Assembly: GCF_000948395.1 (NCBI RefSeq) | Contig: NZ_JYFN01000006.1 | Location: 174,887 to 215,390 of the forward strand | Direction: 5' to 3' | DNA length: 40,504 bases | Source: Frankia torreyi | GTDB taxonomy: Bacteria; Actinomycetota; Actinomycetes; Frankiales; Frankiaceae | In this document: one piece after another, positions 28,376 to 38,513 of the stretch | Layout of the letters: every line of letters begins with the position of its first letter | Position numbering within the stretch: position 1 is the first letter of the stretch | Notes under the pieces: generated by a model | The model's input: only the letters and a program-made list of their open reading frames with translations | What the model was told of the DNA's origin: nothing | The model's database searches: none | Program-made: the position numbers and the translations under genes

Positions 28376-30138
28376 CCGCGACCTCCCAAGGCACCGACGA
28401 CGGTCCGTCCGCCGCATCCCACCGATCATCTCCCGACGGCCCGCCGGTCGGCGAACGGCCGGCCGCGGCTACCACCGCCGCGGCGGCGCGCGGCGGCCGC
28501 GGACCATCCGCCGTCAGGCGCCCGACCAGCGTCATCTGGTTGATCCTCGGCGGAGCCGGCGCCGCAGTCGTGGCCATGCTGGCCGAGGGGCGGCTCGGCC
28601 CACGCGATCCGAACGTCGCCGACCCCTCATCCTGGTGGGGAATTCTCCCATCGACCCCGCCGACGGAGACGGCAAGGGGCGTTCTGGCCGGACTGTCCGC
28701 GCTCAGCGTCATCACGCTATGCCTGTGCTGGGTCCTCCTGGTATGCGCGATGGCCGCCGGGCGGGTGTCCACCCGCGCCGGGCTCGCGGCGGCCGCCGCC
28801 TGGAGCCTGCCGTTCGCCGTCGGGCCGCCGCTGTTCAGTCGGGACGTGTACGCCTATGCCGCCCAGGGCGAGCTGGCCAGGCTCGGCCTGGACCCGGCGA
28901 CCCACGGGGTGGCCACCCTGCTGACGTCCGGCGCGCCGGACGGTTCGGGCCGGGCGTTCGTCCAGGCCGTCGACCCACGGTGGTGGCACACCCACTCCCC
29001 CTACGGCGGTGCCGCGGTCGCGGTCGAGAAGGCCGCGGCGGCGATCGGCGGCGGCCCGGCGGGGACCATCGCGGTCCTCCGGGTGATCGCCGTGCTCGCC
29101 ACGATCGCCCTGATCGGCCTGTCGCTGCGCCTCGCCGGGTCAGAGCCGTCCCGGCGCCGCGCGGTCGCGGTCCTGGTCGCGGCGAATCCCGTGGTCGTCA
29201 TCCACCTCGTGGGCGGCGCGCACCTCGACGCGATCGCCGCCGCGCTCGTCGTCGCCGCCCTCGTGCTGGACCGCGCCCCCCGCCAGGCGGTGCGCGGGAT
29301 CCTGCCGGGCGCCGCCGCGACGGGACTGGCGTGCCTCGCGGGCAATGTCAAGGCGACCGCCCTGCTCTGCGTCGGCTGGCTGGTGCTGGCCCACCTGCTG
29401 GCCGCGCGGCGGGCGCCGCGACCGGTGCGGGCGGGGGCCATGCGTCTCGCCGCCGACGCCGTCGCCGTCGCCGTCGCCTCGGGCCTGAGCATCGCCGCCG
29501 CCGGCTTCGGCCCGACCTGGATCCACGCGCTGTCGACCTCGGGCACCCTGACCACCGGAATCGCTCCCGCCGCGGTCCTCGCGGCGGCGGCGGACGGTGC
29601 GCTCGCGCTGGTCGGCGTGCATACCGCGGACGGCGCGACGCAGCGGGTGACCCGGGCGCTGTGCCTGGCGGCCGCGGCGGGCGTCGTCCTCGCACTCGCC
29701 CTGCGCGCCTGGCGCCGCTCCCCCGAGGCACCGCCGGCGGGCGGCGACCGGGCGTTCCGGGCGTTCGCCGGCAGCCGGCCGGACCTGGTCGTCGTCGGCT
29801 TCGGCGGCCTGGCCGTGGCGCTCGGCAATCCGGTGGTCTACCCCTGGTACCTGGCGCTGTGCCTGACGCCGCTGGCCATCCTGGCGGCCGGCGGCGCCCC
29901 GGGCGGGCGACGGGCGGGGCGGGTGCCGGGCACGGCCGCGGGACGCACGGTCGCCGCGCTGGTCGTGACCTCCACCTGGCTGTGCCTCGCGACCCTCTCG
30001 CCGCTCGCGGCCACCTGGCGGCTACTCGGTCCCGCCGGGGTCGCCGCCCTGGTCACGGTCGCCGCGCTCGCCGTCGTGGCCGCAGCCGCACTGGTGGCGG
30101 CCCGGCGGCGGCCCGCACCGCCCACCAGCACACCATGA
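28264..30138 (+). CDS. MptB-like alpha-1,6-mannosyltransferase (GT-C)
   Basis: A 624-residue membrane protein that probably transfers mannose from polyprenol-phosphate mannose to an envelope polysaccharide or lipoglycan. The family motifs are present: FSRDVYAYAAQG with the catalytic-loop Asp (about 197-208), WWHTHSPYGG, ANPVVVIHLVGGAHLDA, and YPWYLA near the C-terminus. About eleven hydrophobic helices follow a roughly 95-residue disordered, Pro/Ser-rich N-terminus. GTG 28264 is the only start codon in frame before the first helix (TTG 28547 lies inside it), so either the overlap of more than 100 bases with the divergent gene is real or the N-terminus is misjudged. The 3' end overlaps the convergent GT87 gene by 86 bases. 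Confidence 0.82.
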   Translation: MEPRETRSRPPAPPRPRSSAGYRAWRRSGNRAPRALSPATSQGTDDGPSAASHRSSPDGPPVGERPAAATTAAAARGGRGPSAVRRPTSVIWLILGGAGAAVVAMLAEGRLGPRDPNVADPSSWWGILPSTPPTETARGVLAGLSALSVITLCLCWVLLVCAMAAGRVSTRAGLAAAAAWSLPFAVGPPLFSRDVYAYAAQGELARLGLDPATHGVATLLTSGAPDGSGRAFVQAVDPRWWHTHSPYGGAAVAVEKAAAAIGGGPAGTIAVLRVIAVLATIALIGLSLRLAGSEPSRRRAVAVLVAANPVVVIHLVGGAHLDAIAAALVVAALVLDRAPRQAVRGILPGAAATGLACLAGNVKATALLCVGWLVLAHLLAARRAPRPVRAGAMRLAADAVAVAVASGLSIAAAGFGPTWIHALSTSGTLTTGIAPAAVLAAAADGALALVGVHTADGATQRVTRALCLAAAAGVVLALALRAWRRSPEAPPAGGDRAFRAFAGSRPDLVVVGFGGLAVALGNPVVYPWYLALCLTPLAILAAGGAPGGRRAGRVPGTAAGRTVAALVVTSTWLCLATLSPLAATWRLLGPAGVAALVTVAALAVVAAAALVAARRRPAPPTSTP

Positions 30139-31528
30139 GCAGACCGAGGTTGCGCCCGACCAGCAGCAGGCTCAGCACGATCCGGCCCTGGATGACGTCG
30201 TTGTACCGCCACGGGTAGATGAGCTGGGTCAACGCGACGCAGGCCAGCAGCGCCACCGGCAGTCGCCCACGGACGCTCACCGCCGGGGAGCCGACGGCGA
30301 GTCCCGCGGCAACCAGCGCGAGGATCCACACGAGGTACTGCGGGCTGAGCACCCGGGCGGTCACGACGACCACGACGACGAGCGCGAGGGCCCGCCCGGC
30401 GAGCGTCGCGGCCACCGTCCGGGCGGTCCCGGTCTCCGCCGGCGACCGACCCCGCGTCCACCACCACACCGCCGCCGCGATGATGGCGACGGCCTCGACC
30501 AGGCTGCACGCGGTGGCGACGGCGCGTGCCACCGGACCGTCGAACTGCAGGGAGCCGTAGGAGTATTCGGGCGCCGGGCCGCCGAGCATGTGGGCGACGA
30601 CGAACGGCGTCGCGGCCACCGCCTCGACCTGCAGCCCGCGGGCCTGCTGCGCGCCGAGGAAGCCGAGGACGTCGCGCCACCAGCCGGTCAGCGCTGCGAC
30701 GACGGCCAGCAGCCCCACCGCGCCCGCCACCCCGCCGACCAGGCGAGCCGCCCCCGCCCGCAGCCAGGCCGGCCACCGGCCGGGGGAGCCTGCCGGCGCC
30801 GGCATCGCGACCAGCAGCAGCAGCGGCCACACCTTGAGCAGCGTCCCCACGCCGAGGTGGAAGCCGGCGCGGCCGAACCGGGCCCGCGACACGGCGAGCA
30901 CCGCGGCGAGGGCCGCCGCGGCCGGCAGCAGGTCGAACCGGGCCAGCGCCACGGGGCCGAGCGCGGTGATCCCGACCACCCAGAACAGCGCCGCGCCACG
31001 GTCGCGCCGCGCCAGCGCGACGGTCACGGCGAGGTCGGCGAGGAGCGTCAGCACGACGAACGCCACCCGATAGGGCACCGCCGAAAGGGTGTGAGCGAGC
31101 TCCGGTAGGACCAGCGCGACCGCCGCCCCCGGCGGGTACTGCCAGCGGTCATCGCCGACGGGCAGCCCGCCGCCGTGGCCGAGATCGTGCGCCCAGCCGG
31201 CGTAGATCCGAAGATCACCGAGGACGGTCTGCTGAGCACCGAACGTCTGGCCGGTCAGGACGCCGGCGACGAGCAGCGCGCGAGTGAGCAGCCAGCCACC
31301 CCACAACCGGCGAGCGGCCGGTAGGGGGGCACCCGGACCGGTCCGGGATGTGGCCGCCGCACCGGCGGCGGCGGTCGGCTCCGGGGCCGGCAGGCCGGCC
31401 GGCCCGCCGGACAGGGCCGACTGATCCGCGCGCACGTCCGCGACCGTACCCGCCCGTTCGGGCGGCCCGAGGCGCGCCCTCGATGCGCCGGGCGGGAGGG
31501 CTCTGCTGTCACCTATTGTTTGCGCCAT
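30053..31528 (-). CDS. GT87-type (DUF2029) polyprenol-phosphate-mannose glycosyltransferase
   Basis: A 491-residue polytopic membrane protein with about ten helices after a 75-residue disordered N-terminus. The first extracytoplasmic loop has the GT87 pattern LRIYAGWAHDLGHGG...WQYPPGA (about 106-132) with the catalytic Asp at DLRIY. LSPQYLVW occurs near the C-terminus, also typical. Such enzymes extend mannans or arabinomannan-like glycans on the outer face of the membrane, so it fits with the neighbouring MptB-like gene. It ends in an Arg/Pro-rich tail that runs antisense over the end of that gene. ATG 31528 has no clear ribosome site; a GTG near 31435 would shorten the disordered part. Confidence 0.82.
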   Translation of the reverse strand: MAQTIGDSRALPPGASRARLGPPERAGTVADVRADQSALSGGPAGLPAPEPTAAAGAAATSRTGPGAPLPAARRLWGGWLLTRALLVAGVLTGQTFGAQQTVLGDLRIYAGWAHDLGHGGGLPVGDDRWQYPPGAAVALVLPELAHTLSAVPYRVAFVVLTLLADLAVTVALARRDRGAALFWVVGITALGPVALARFDLLPAAAALAAVLAVSRARFGRAGFHLGVGTLLKVWPLLLLVAMPAPAGSPGRWPAWLRAGAARLVGGVAGAVGLLAVVAALTGWWRDVLGFLGAQQARGLQVEAVAATPFVVAHMLGGPAPEYSYGSLQFDGPVARAVATACSLVEAVAIIAAAVWWWTRGRSPAETGTARTVAATLAGRALALVVVVVVTARVLSPQYLVWILALVAAGLAVGSPAVSVRGRLPVALLACVALTQLIYPWRYNDVIQGRIVLSLLLVGRNLGLLMVCWWAVRAAAGPPPVRLRPRRRARRP

Positions 31529-31631
31529 ATCGAGTCACTGCCACGGTGCGCAACGGAGCGCGCCGTGGCCGACGAACCCGGCGGCGCGTTCGGCGGCGGA
31601 GGGTGGCTCGAAACGCGCCGCGGAGGTGCCT

Positions 31632-32888
<1,257 letters not shown>

Positions 32889-33135
32889 GCGACCCGCGGC
32901 CGATCCGCGGTTCCCGCCTGGACCAGCCGTCCTCTCCCCCACGGGGACGCAGTCCCGACCGACGGGACATCCGCCGGCGCGAGGTGACGCGCCGGCCCCG
33001 GAACGGGCCGCGCCGGGCGGCATCCCGGGATGCCTGGGACTGCCACCGGCCGGTGCCGGTCGCCGAGTTGCCGGGGGTGACCACGGTCAAGGCCACCGAT
33101 CGTGCGAGCTCTCGGCAACTCGTGCGGCTGCCCGA

Positions 33136-33174
33136 CCTGGCCGCGTCGAACCTGGCCGCGTCGAACCTGGCCGC
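33136..33174. repeat. 15-bp direct repeat near the end of the RNHCP gene
   Basis: Two 15-bp units (33136-33150 and 33151-33165) and nine bases of a third, of the form CCTGGCCGCGTCGAA, lie just past the stop of the RNHCP gene in the gap to gdh. Confidence 0.8.
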
Positions 33175-33180
33175 CGGCGC

Positions 33181-33615
33181 TCAGCGGCCCCGCCCGGCTC
33201 GGGCGCGACGCCGGGGCCGGGGCCGGGGACCGGCCGAGCCCGGTCCGATCGGGGACCCCCCCGCCGGAGGGCCCGCCGCCGGGAAGGCCCCTTCGGCGGG
33301 GAACACCGCCGCCGTCGCCGCCGCGGCGGCGACGGCGAGCAGGGCGTCGCGGTCGTCGGCCGGCGCGGTGCGGTTGCGGCGGCGGTGACCGCAGCGCTCG
33401 CAGGCGTGGGTGAGGATCACGTCGTGCGTCCGGGCCTCGACGGCCACCGGGCGCATCACCCCACCGCAGGCGGCCGCACGGTCGCCGGGATGCACGTCGA
33501 CGTGGCGCGAGCACAGGCAGGCCGGGCAGTGGTTGGTGTACCCGTCGCCGCGCACGGCGGTCCCGCAGACGAGGCAGTCGAAGTCCTCCGTGGTGCGGGT
33601 GAATCGCCGGCTCAC
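33181..33615 (-). CDS. RNHCP-domain zinc protein
   Basis: A 144-residue protein with the RNHCP domain (residues 1-90). The signature TNHCP is at 27-31, with paired Cys for zinc: C14-x2-C17, C30, C33, C35, C50 and C72-x2-C75. The biochemical role of the family is not established. After about residue 90 an Ala/Pro/Gly/Arg-rich tail follows that the family does not usually have. GTG 33615 gives the usual short N-terminus; a TACGCT hexamer six bases before it could be the -10 of a leaderless transcript, as there is no ribosome site. The frame is open further upstream, without similarity. Confidence 0.8.
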   Translation of the reverse strand: MSRRFTRTTEDFDCLVCGTAVRGDGYTNHCPACLCSRHVDVHPGDRAAACGGVMRPVAVEARTHDVILTHACERCGHRRRNRTAPADDRDALLAVAAAAATAAVFPAEGAFPAAGPPAGGSPIGPGSAGPRPRPRRRARAGRGR

Positions 33616-33820
33616 CGGTCCAGCGTAGAGCCCGCCGCACCGACGCAGGCTTTGTTGTGCCGTGGCCCGCCGTCGCGACGGCTGCCCGGCATGTGTGTTC
33701 CCGGAGACGACCGGAGATGTCGGACCCACAGGATGAAATAGTGGGCGAACCATACCGGGCGTGGCGTGGCCGCGTCCGACCGCGCTCGTCGTCCCGGCTG
33801 CGTCCCGAGGAGGTCCCGCT

Positions 33821-34129
33821 GTGCAGGCAGCTCAACCCCTGCCGCCCGAGGAACCCGGGCGGGCGAGCACACCGGCCGCGGAGCTGTCCGACCGTGACCG
33901 GCGCATCCTTCGCTTCGAGCAGGGCTGGTGGCGTCATCCGGGGGCAAAGGAGGAGGCGATCCGTGCCGAGTTCGGCCTGTCCTCGACGCGCTACTACCAG
34001 ATCCTCAATCGACTGATCGACTCGGACGCGGCACTGATCACCGATCCGATGCTCGTCCGGCGGCTACGCCGGCTGCGCGAGCAGCGCCGGGCCGCCAGGT
34101 CCGGCCGCCGGGACCGGAGCGAGGAGTAA
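33821..34129 (+). CDS. DUF3263 family protein
   Basis: A 102-residue, strongly charged protein with the DUF3263 pattern: LSDRDRRILRFEQGWWRHPGAKEEA, then FGLSSTRYYQILNRLIDSDAAL and DPMLVRRLRRLREQR. The arrangement of helices suggests a small DNA-binding or regulatory protein, but this has not been shown for the family as far as I know. GTG 33821 has GAGGAGG seven bases upstream. It is followed eight bases later by the LytR_C gene, the same pairing as Rv0430 and Rv0431 (VirR) in Mycobacterium tuberculosis. Confidence 0.85.
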   Translation: MQAAQPLPPEEPGRASTPAAELSDRDRRILRFEQGWWRHPGAKEEAIRAEFGLSSTRYYQILNRLIDSDAALITDPMLVRRLRRLREQRRAARSGRRDRSEE

Positions 34130-34137
34130 AGCCGCTC

Positions 34138-34785
34138 ATGACGCATGGCACGAGCGCGCCGCCGCGACGCCGCCCCCCGGGCCGGCGCGCGGACCGGCTG
34201 CACGCCGTGGCGGCGGGGGCCGTCGCTGTCCTCGCCGTGCTCGCGGGCATCCTGCTGGTCAACCTGTTCAACGGCACGTCCGACCCCGAGCGGCCGAAGC
34301 CGGTCGCGGCGCCCATCCACACCCCGGACGGCGGCAGCCCGAGCCCGTCGCCCGCGGTGCACCGCACGACGCCCGCGGCCTCGCCGACCCGTCGCCCGAG
34401 CCCGGCCGCGACGACGCCGCCCGCCGAGCGGCCACCATCCTCGACACCCGCGCCGCCGCCGGCACCGCACAGCCAGCGGCCCACCGTGACGGCGCCGGTG
34501 GTCGTGCTGAACAACTCCCGGATCTCCGGCCTGGCGGAGGTCGCGGCCGGGCGGGTCGAGGCCGCCGGGTTCCCCGTCGAGCGGACCGGTAACTTCCAGT
34601 CGGTCTACAACGTGCCGGTCTCGACGGTGTTCTATGACGACGACGACGCCGCGGCCGCCCAGGCGCTCAAGGACGCCGTTCCGGGCATCGAGAAGATCGT
34701 CCCCCGCTCGCAGACGAGGATCGTCTCCACCAACACCCTGATCCTCGTCATCACTCGCGACTTCCCCGCCGACCCGGAAAAATGA
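34138..34785 (+). CDS. LytR_C-domain membrane protein, VirR-like
   Basis: A 215-residue protein: a short basic cytoplasmic start, one transmembrane helix (about 22-42), a Pro/Thr/Ser-rich stalk (about 50-118) and a C-terminal LytR_C domain (about 120-210; VVVLNNSRISGLAEVAAGRVEAAGF). The domain lies outside the membrane. Its relative VirR in mycobacteria affects envelope structure and vesicle release. It has no LytR-CpsA-Psr catalytic domain, so it does not itself transfer glycans to peptidoglycan. The ATG at 34138 has GAGGAG upstream in the end of the DUF3263 gene. Its stop overlaps an in-frame ATG of otsB at 34782. Confidence 0.85.
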   Translation: MTHGTSAPPRRRPPGRRADRLHAVAAGAVAVLAVLAGILLVNLFNGTSDPERPKPVAAPIHTPDGGSPSPSPAVHRTTPAASPTRRPSPAATTPPAERPPSSTPAPPPAPHSQRPTVTAPVVVLNNSRISGLAEVAAGRVEAAGFPVERTGNFQSVYNVPVSTVFYDDDDAAAAQALKDAVPGIEKIVPRSQTRIVSTNTLILVITRDFPADPEK

Positions 34786-34862
34786 TCAGTGATCGTCCCG
34801 TCTGGGACATCCCCCGGTGGGCATGTCCGCCGGTCCTCGACCATCGACCCCGGGAAGGCTCC

Positions 34863-35711
34863 GTGAGCGATTCCGCCCAGCACCGCGCGCCAGCGCCCCG
34901 CACCCCCGCCGGGGGTGCGGGGCTCGCCGCCCTGCTCACCGCTCCCGACCGCGCGCTGATCGCCCTCGACTACGACGGCACGCTCGCCCCGATCGTCGCC
35001 CGCCCGGCCGACGCCGTCCCCGCCCCCGGGGCGATCGAGGCGCTGCGCCGGATCTCCCGTGCGGTGGGCACGCTGTCGATCATCACCGGGCGGCCGGTCG
35101 ACGCGCTGCTGGAGCTGACCGGGGTGGAGAAGCTCCCCGACCTCGGCGAGCTGGTCATCCTGGGCCAGTACGGACTGCAGCGGTGGGACTCGCGGTCGCG
35201 CGCGATCACCAGCCCGGAGCCGCTGCCGGGCGTGGGCGCCGTCCGCGCCGCACTGCCCGAGCTGCTGCGCGACGCCCCCGCCGGCACGGTGGTCGAGGAC
35301 AAGCACCAGGCGCTCGTCGTGCACGTGCGCCGCACCGCCGACCCGGACGCGGCGCTGGCCGCCCTCGCCCCGGCGCTGACGACCCTCGCCGAGGAGCACG
35401 GGCTGGAGGCCGCCCCCGGCAAGAAGGTGCTGGAGCTGCGCCCGCCCGGTCACGACAAGGGGGGCGCGCTGCGCGAGCTCGTCGCCGCCCGCGGGGCGCG
35501 CTCGGTGCTCGTCGCCGGGGACGACTACGGCGACCTGCCCGCCTTCTCCGCCGTCGACGAGATGCGGGCGGGCGGCCTGCCCGGCATCACGGTCTGCAGC
35601 GACAGCCCCGAGGTCCCCGCCGTGTTGCGGGAGCGCGCCGACCTGGTCGTCGGCGGTCCCGCCGGGATGGTCGCGCTGCTGGAGGTGCTCATCGAGCGTC
35701 TCGGCGGCTGA
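34863..35711 (+). CDS. otsB: Trehalose-6-phosphate phosphatase
   Basis: Removes the phosphate from trehalose 6-phosphate, the second step of the OtsAB pathway. The 282-residue HAD-superfamily protein has motif I DYDGTLAP at 36-43 (Asp36 nucleophile, Asp38 acid/base), motif II SIITGRP, a KKVLELRPPGHDKGGAL cap/Lys segment and motif IV GDDYGD near 219. I chose GTG 34863, which has GGGAAGG four bases upstream. An ATG at 34782 overlaps the previous stop (ATGA) and would add 27 residues. The 3' end overlaps that of the convergent otsA by 23 bases. Confidence 0.92.
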   Translation: MSDSAQHRAPAPRTPAGGAGLAALLTAPDRALIALDYDGTLAPIVARPADAVPAPGAIEALRRISRAVGTLSIITGRPVDALLELTGVEKLPDLGELVILGQYGLQRWDSRSRAITSPEPLPGVGAVRAALPELLRDAPAGTVVEDKHQALVVHVRRTADPDAALAALAPALTTLAEEHGLEAAPGKKVLELRPPGHDKGGALRELVAARGARSVLVAGDDYGDLPAFSAVDEMRAGGLPGITVCSDSPEVPAVLRERADLVVGGPAGMVALLEVLIERLGG

Positions 35712-37245
35712 CCGGCGCGTCGGGGCGATCCGCGGCGAGGGCGTCGAGCTGGTCGGTGAACCAGACCCGCGGTGGCAGCCGGCCCGCCACGGCGGCGAGC
35801 TCGCCGGCGCGGCGCCGGCGGTCGGCCGCGGGCATCGTCAGCGCCGCATGCAGGGCCTGCGCCGTCGCCTGGATGTCGAACGGATTGATCACCAGCGCCG
35901 CCCGCCCCATCTCCGCGCAGGCCCCCGCCTCCCGGGACAACACCAGCACGGCGTCGCGCCGCGACACGACCGGCCCCTCCTTCGCGACGAGGTTCATCCC
36001 GTCCCGGATCGGGTTGACGACGAGCACCTCGGCGAGCGAGAGCGCGGCGATCGACCGCGGATAGTCGTCGGTGATCTCCAACCGCAGCGGCAGCCAGGTG
36101 TCCGTGGCGAACTCGTCCTCGATCTCCGCGGCGAGCCGCTGCACCGCGGCCGTGTACTCGCGGTACTCCGGCAGGTCGTGCCGCGAGGGGTAGGCGCAGA
36201 CGAGGTGCATCACCTTGCCGCGCCACTCCGGGCGGGTCCGCAGCAGCTCGCGGTAGGCGGCGAGGCCGCGCACGATGTTCTTGGACAGCTCGGTGCGGTC
36301 CACCCGGACGATCAGGCGCCGGCCCTCGGCCAGCTCGACGAGCTCCGCCGCCCGGGCGGCGACGTCGGACGCGTCGGCCCGGTCGCGCAGCTCGTCGGCG
36401 TCGACGCCGAGCGGGTGTACCCCGATGCGCACTGTGTGTCCGGCCTCCGTCGCCCCGGCGGGCGGCGCCACCGTGATCGAGCGCCGCTCGACCCGCACGC
36501 CGGGCAGACCGCGGACGCACTCGGTGAAGGCGTCGGCCCACGCGTCGGTGAGAAACCCCAGCCGGTCGGCGCCGAGCATGCCGCGCAGGATCTGCTCGCC
36601 GACGTCATCGGGCAGCATCCGGAAGTACTCCGGCGGCGCCCACGGGGTGTGGCTGAAGTGACCGATGCGCAGGTCCGGGCGCAGCCGGCGGAGCTGCCCG
36701 GGGACGAGGGTCAGGTGGTAGTCCTGGATGAGCACCGAGGCGCCCGGGGCGGCCTCGTGCGCCAGCGCCTCGGCGAACATCGCGTTGTACGCCTCGTAGG
36801 CCGCCCAGTCGCGGCGGAACGACGGGCCGAACACCGGCTGCGAGGCCGGGGCGTAGAGCAGGTGCTGGATGAACCACAGGATGCGGTTCGCGACCGCGTT
36901 GTAGGCCCGGTCGAACACGACCCGGTCGACGTCGAGCATCCGCACGGCCGTACCGCCGGTGTCGTGGCCGGCGAGGTCGAGCCGGCCGGCCGGTGCGGCG
37001 CGGACCGCGCGCCGGTCGGCATCGCCGAGCGCGGCGCACACCCAGACCATCGGCAGGGCCTCGGGCGGGGCGTCGACCGCCGCCTGGCCCAGACCGCTGA
37101 CCAGCCCGCCCGCCCCCCGGCGCAGCACCAGCTCCCCGCTGTCACCGGTGACGAAGGCCACCGGCCCCCGGTTGGAGGCGACCAGCACCCGGGCCGTCCC
37201 CAGCGGCGAAGGACCCCCCGACGTGCCCTGCTCGGCTTCCCGCAT
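35689..37245 (-). CDS. otsA: Trehalose-6-phosphate synthase
   Basis: Makes trehalose 6-phosphate from a nucleotide-activated glucose and glucose 6-phosphate. The 518-residue GT20 enzyme has VLVASNRGPVAF, GGLVSGL, FIQHLLYAP, LIQDYHLTLVP, GHFSHTPWAPPE, RVDRTELSKNI, NPIRDGMNLVAKE and REAGACAEMG, covering the donor and acceptor sites. ATG 37245 is taken as the start. A GTG nine bases further upstream (37254) lies seven bases after a TACCCT hexamer and would suit a leaderless transcript; the open frame reaches 37350 without similarity. It converges on otsB and overlaps its end. otsA and otsB are not co-transcribed here. Confidence 0.93.
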   Translation of the reverse strand: MREAEQGTSGGPSPLGTARVLVASNRGPVAFVTGDSGELVLRRGAGGLVSGLGQAAVDAPPEALPMVWVCAALGDADRRAVRAAPAGRLDLAGHDTGGTAVRMLDVDRVVFDRAYNAVANRILWFIQHLLYAPASQPVFGPSFRRDWAAYEAYNAMFAEALAHEAAPGASVLIQDYHLTLVPGQLRRLRPDLRIGHFSHTPWAPPEYFRMLPDDVGEQILRGMLGADRLGFLTDAWADAFTECVRGLPGVRVERRSITVAPPAGATEAGHTVRIGVHPLGVDADELRDRADASDVAARAAELVELAEGRRLIVRVDRTELSKNIVRGLAAYRELLRTRPEWRGKVMHLVCAYPSRHDLPEYREYTAAVQRLAAEIEDEFATDTWLPLRLEITDDYPRSIAALSLAEVLVVNPIRDGMNLVAKEGPVVSRRDAVLVLSREAGACAEMGRAALVINPFDIQATAQALHAALTMPAADRRRRAGELAAVAGRLPPRVWFTDQLDALAADRPDAPVSRRDAR

Positions 37246-37421
37246 CCGCTGCACACTGCGGAGGGTAGGCCATTCGGACGGTCGTCCAGGCCCGACCGCC
37301 GGCCACACCGCGGCCATCCGGCGCGGGTTCCGCCGGATATGGCCGGACATCGTCCGTCCGGTGTCCGGCCGCCGTCCGGTCCGCCAACACCAGGCGAACC
37401 AGCCGCGAACCGGCTGCCGGC

Positions 37422-37469
37422 GGGCGGGTCAGACGGCGGGCGAGTCAGACGGCGGGCAGGTCAGACGGC
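37422..37469. repeat. 16-bp tandem repeat across the stop codon of the HAD gene
   Basis: Three 16-bp units at 37422, 37438 and 37454, of the form GGGC(G/A)(G/A)GTCAGACGGC. The stop codon of the HAD gene (37461-37463, minus strand) lies in the third unit, and each other unit repeats the same stop-forming bases. Confidence 0.88.
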
Positions 37470-38258
37470 GACGGCCGTCCGCACCGCGCTCGCCCATCCC
37501 GCGCCGACCGTGCCCGCCTCGACGGTGACGTTGTCGTACCGCTCGAGCAGGGCGGTGATGTCGGGGTGGCGCAGCGCGTTGGCGACCAGGTGCATGCGCC
37601 CGACATGCGGGGCCATCGCCAGGTCGCTGGCGGAATCGCCGATCGCGATCGCCTCGGCCGGGGACACGCCGCGCCGCTTGAGGTCGTAGGCCACCGCGTC
37701 GCCCTTACCCACCCCGTCGGGGACGAGGTGGTAGACGTGCGGCGCCACGCCCAGCCCAGGCATGTGGGCCGGCGAGATCAGACCGTTGTCACGCATGCTC
37801 AGCCAGGCGAAACCGGTCTCGGCGAGCCAGCCGTCGACCTCGGGCACGTCGATGCGGCCGCGGAGCATCACGTCGACCTCGCGGCCGGCGTGCCAGGGGG
37901 TGTGCAGCTCCAGGCGGCCCGGGTAGCGCTCGATCAGCCGGTCGAGCAGCGACTCGGGGACCTGGTCGAAGTCCGGCGGCATGGCACCGCGCAGGATCTC
38001 GCTGTCCCGCCCGTCGTTCCAGCCGACGATGGCGCCGAGCTCCCCGATGAAGCCGTCCGCGCCGAAGATCTGTGCCGCCTCGACGAGCTGCGGCCGGGTG
38101 CGGCCGCTGACCAGCACCAGCGCGACGCCGGCCGAGTGCAGCTCGGCGAGCGCCTGCGCCGGGTCCAGGGTGATCGTCCCGCCCTCGGCGCGGAAGAAGC
38201 AGCCCTTCGGGCCGACCATCGTGCCGTCGAGATCGGTGTAGACGACGCGAATACTCAC
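37461..38258 (-). CDS. HAD-superfamily (Cof/sucrose-phosphatase-like) hydrolase
   Basis: A 265-residue HAD-IIB phosphatase. Motif I is DLDGT at 9-13, motif II VLVSGRTR, the Lys of motif III in GVGKGDAVAYDL, and motif IV GDSASDLAMA. A C2 cap domain lies between. HAD-IIB enzymes act on sugar phosphates or mannosyl-3-phosphoglycerate, and the location next to otsA suggests a sugar phosphate; the substrate cannot be read from the sequence. GTG 38258 has GGGAG nine bases upstream and starts right at the first strand; GTG 38264 and the open frame to 38318 are less likely. Confidence 0.85.
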   Translation of the reverse strand: MSIRVVYTDLDGTMVGPKGCFFRAEGGTITLDPAQALAELHSAGVALVLVSGRTRPQLVEAAQIFGADGFIGELGAIVGWNDGRDSEILRGAMPPDFDQVPESLLDRLIERYPGRLELHTPWHAGREVDVMLRGRIDVPEVDGWLAETGFAWLSMRDNGLISPAHMPGLGVAPHVYHLVPDGVGKGDAVAYDLKRRGVSPAEAIAIGDSASDLAMAPHVGRMHLVANALRHPDITALLERYDNVTVEAGTVGAGWASAVRTAVAV

Positions 38259-38513
38259 TGTCACGGACTCCCTGGTCTGCGAGGTGGGTCGGCCCGCCGG
38301 CACCGGCTGCCCAGGCACCGGGCGCGAGCGGCGGTCACCGGACGCGGGCCCGGCGTGCCCGGCGCCGGTGAACCGTGCCCGGCGCCGGTGAACATTCTGG
38401 GGGCCGGGGCGGGCTGCACCCGGCGAAACACGATCTCATGGCCGTGAACCACGAAACACTGGTGCACGATCTCCGGCACACGGTCTACAGTACGGACAGA
38501 CAACTTCATCTGG

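Noticed and set aside
26810-28543. A 577-codon plus-strand frame opposite the GT-C-like gene
   Set aside because: Highly charged shadow product with no signal or domain; the minus strand encodes evident membrane helices.
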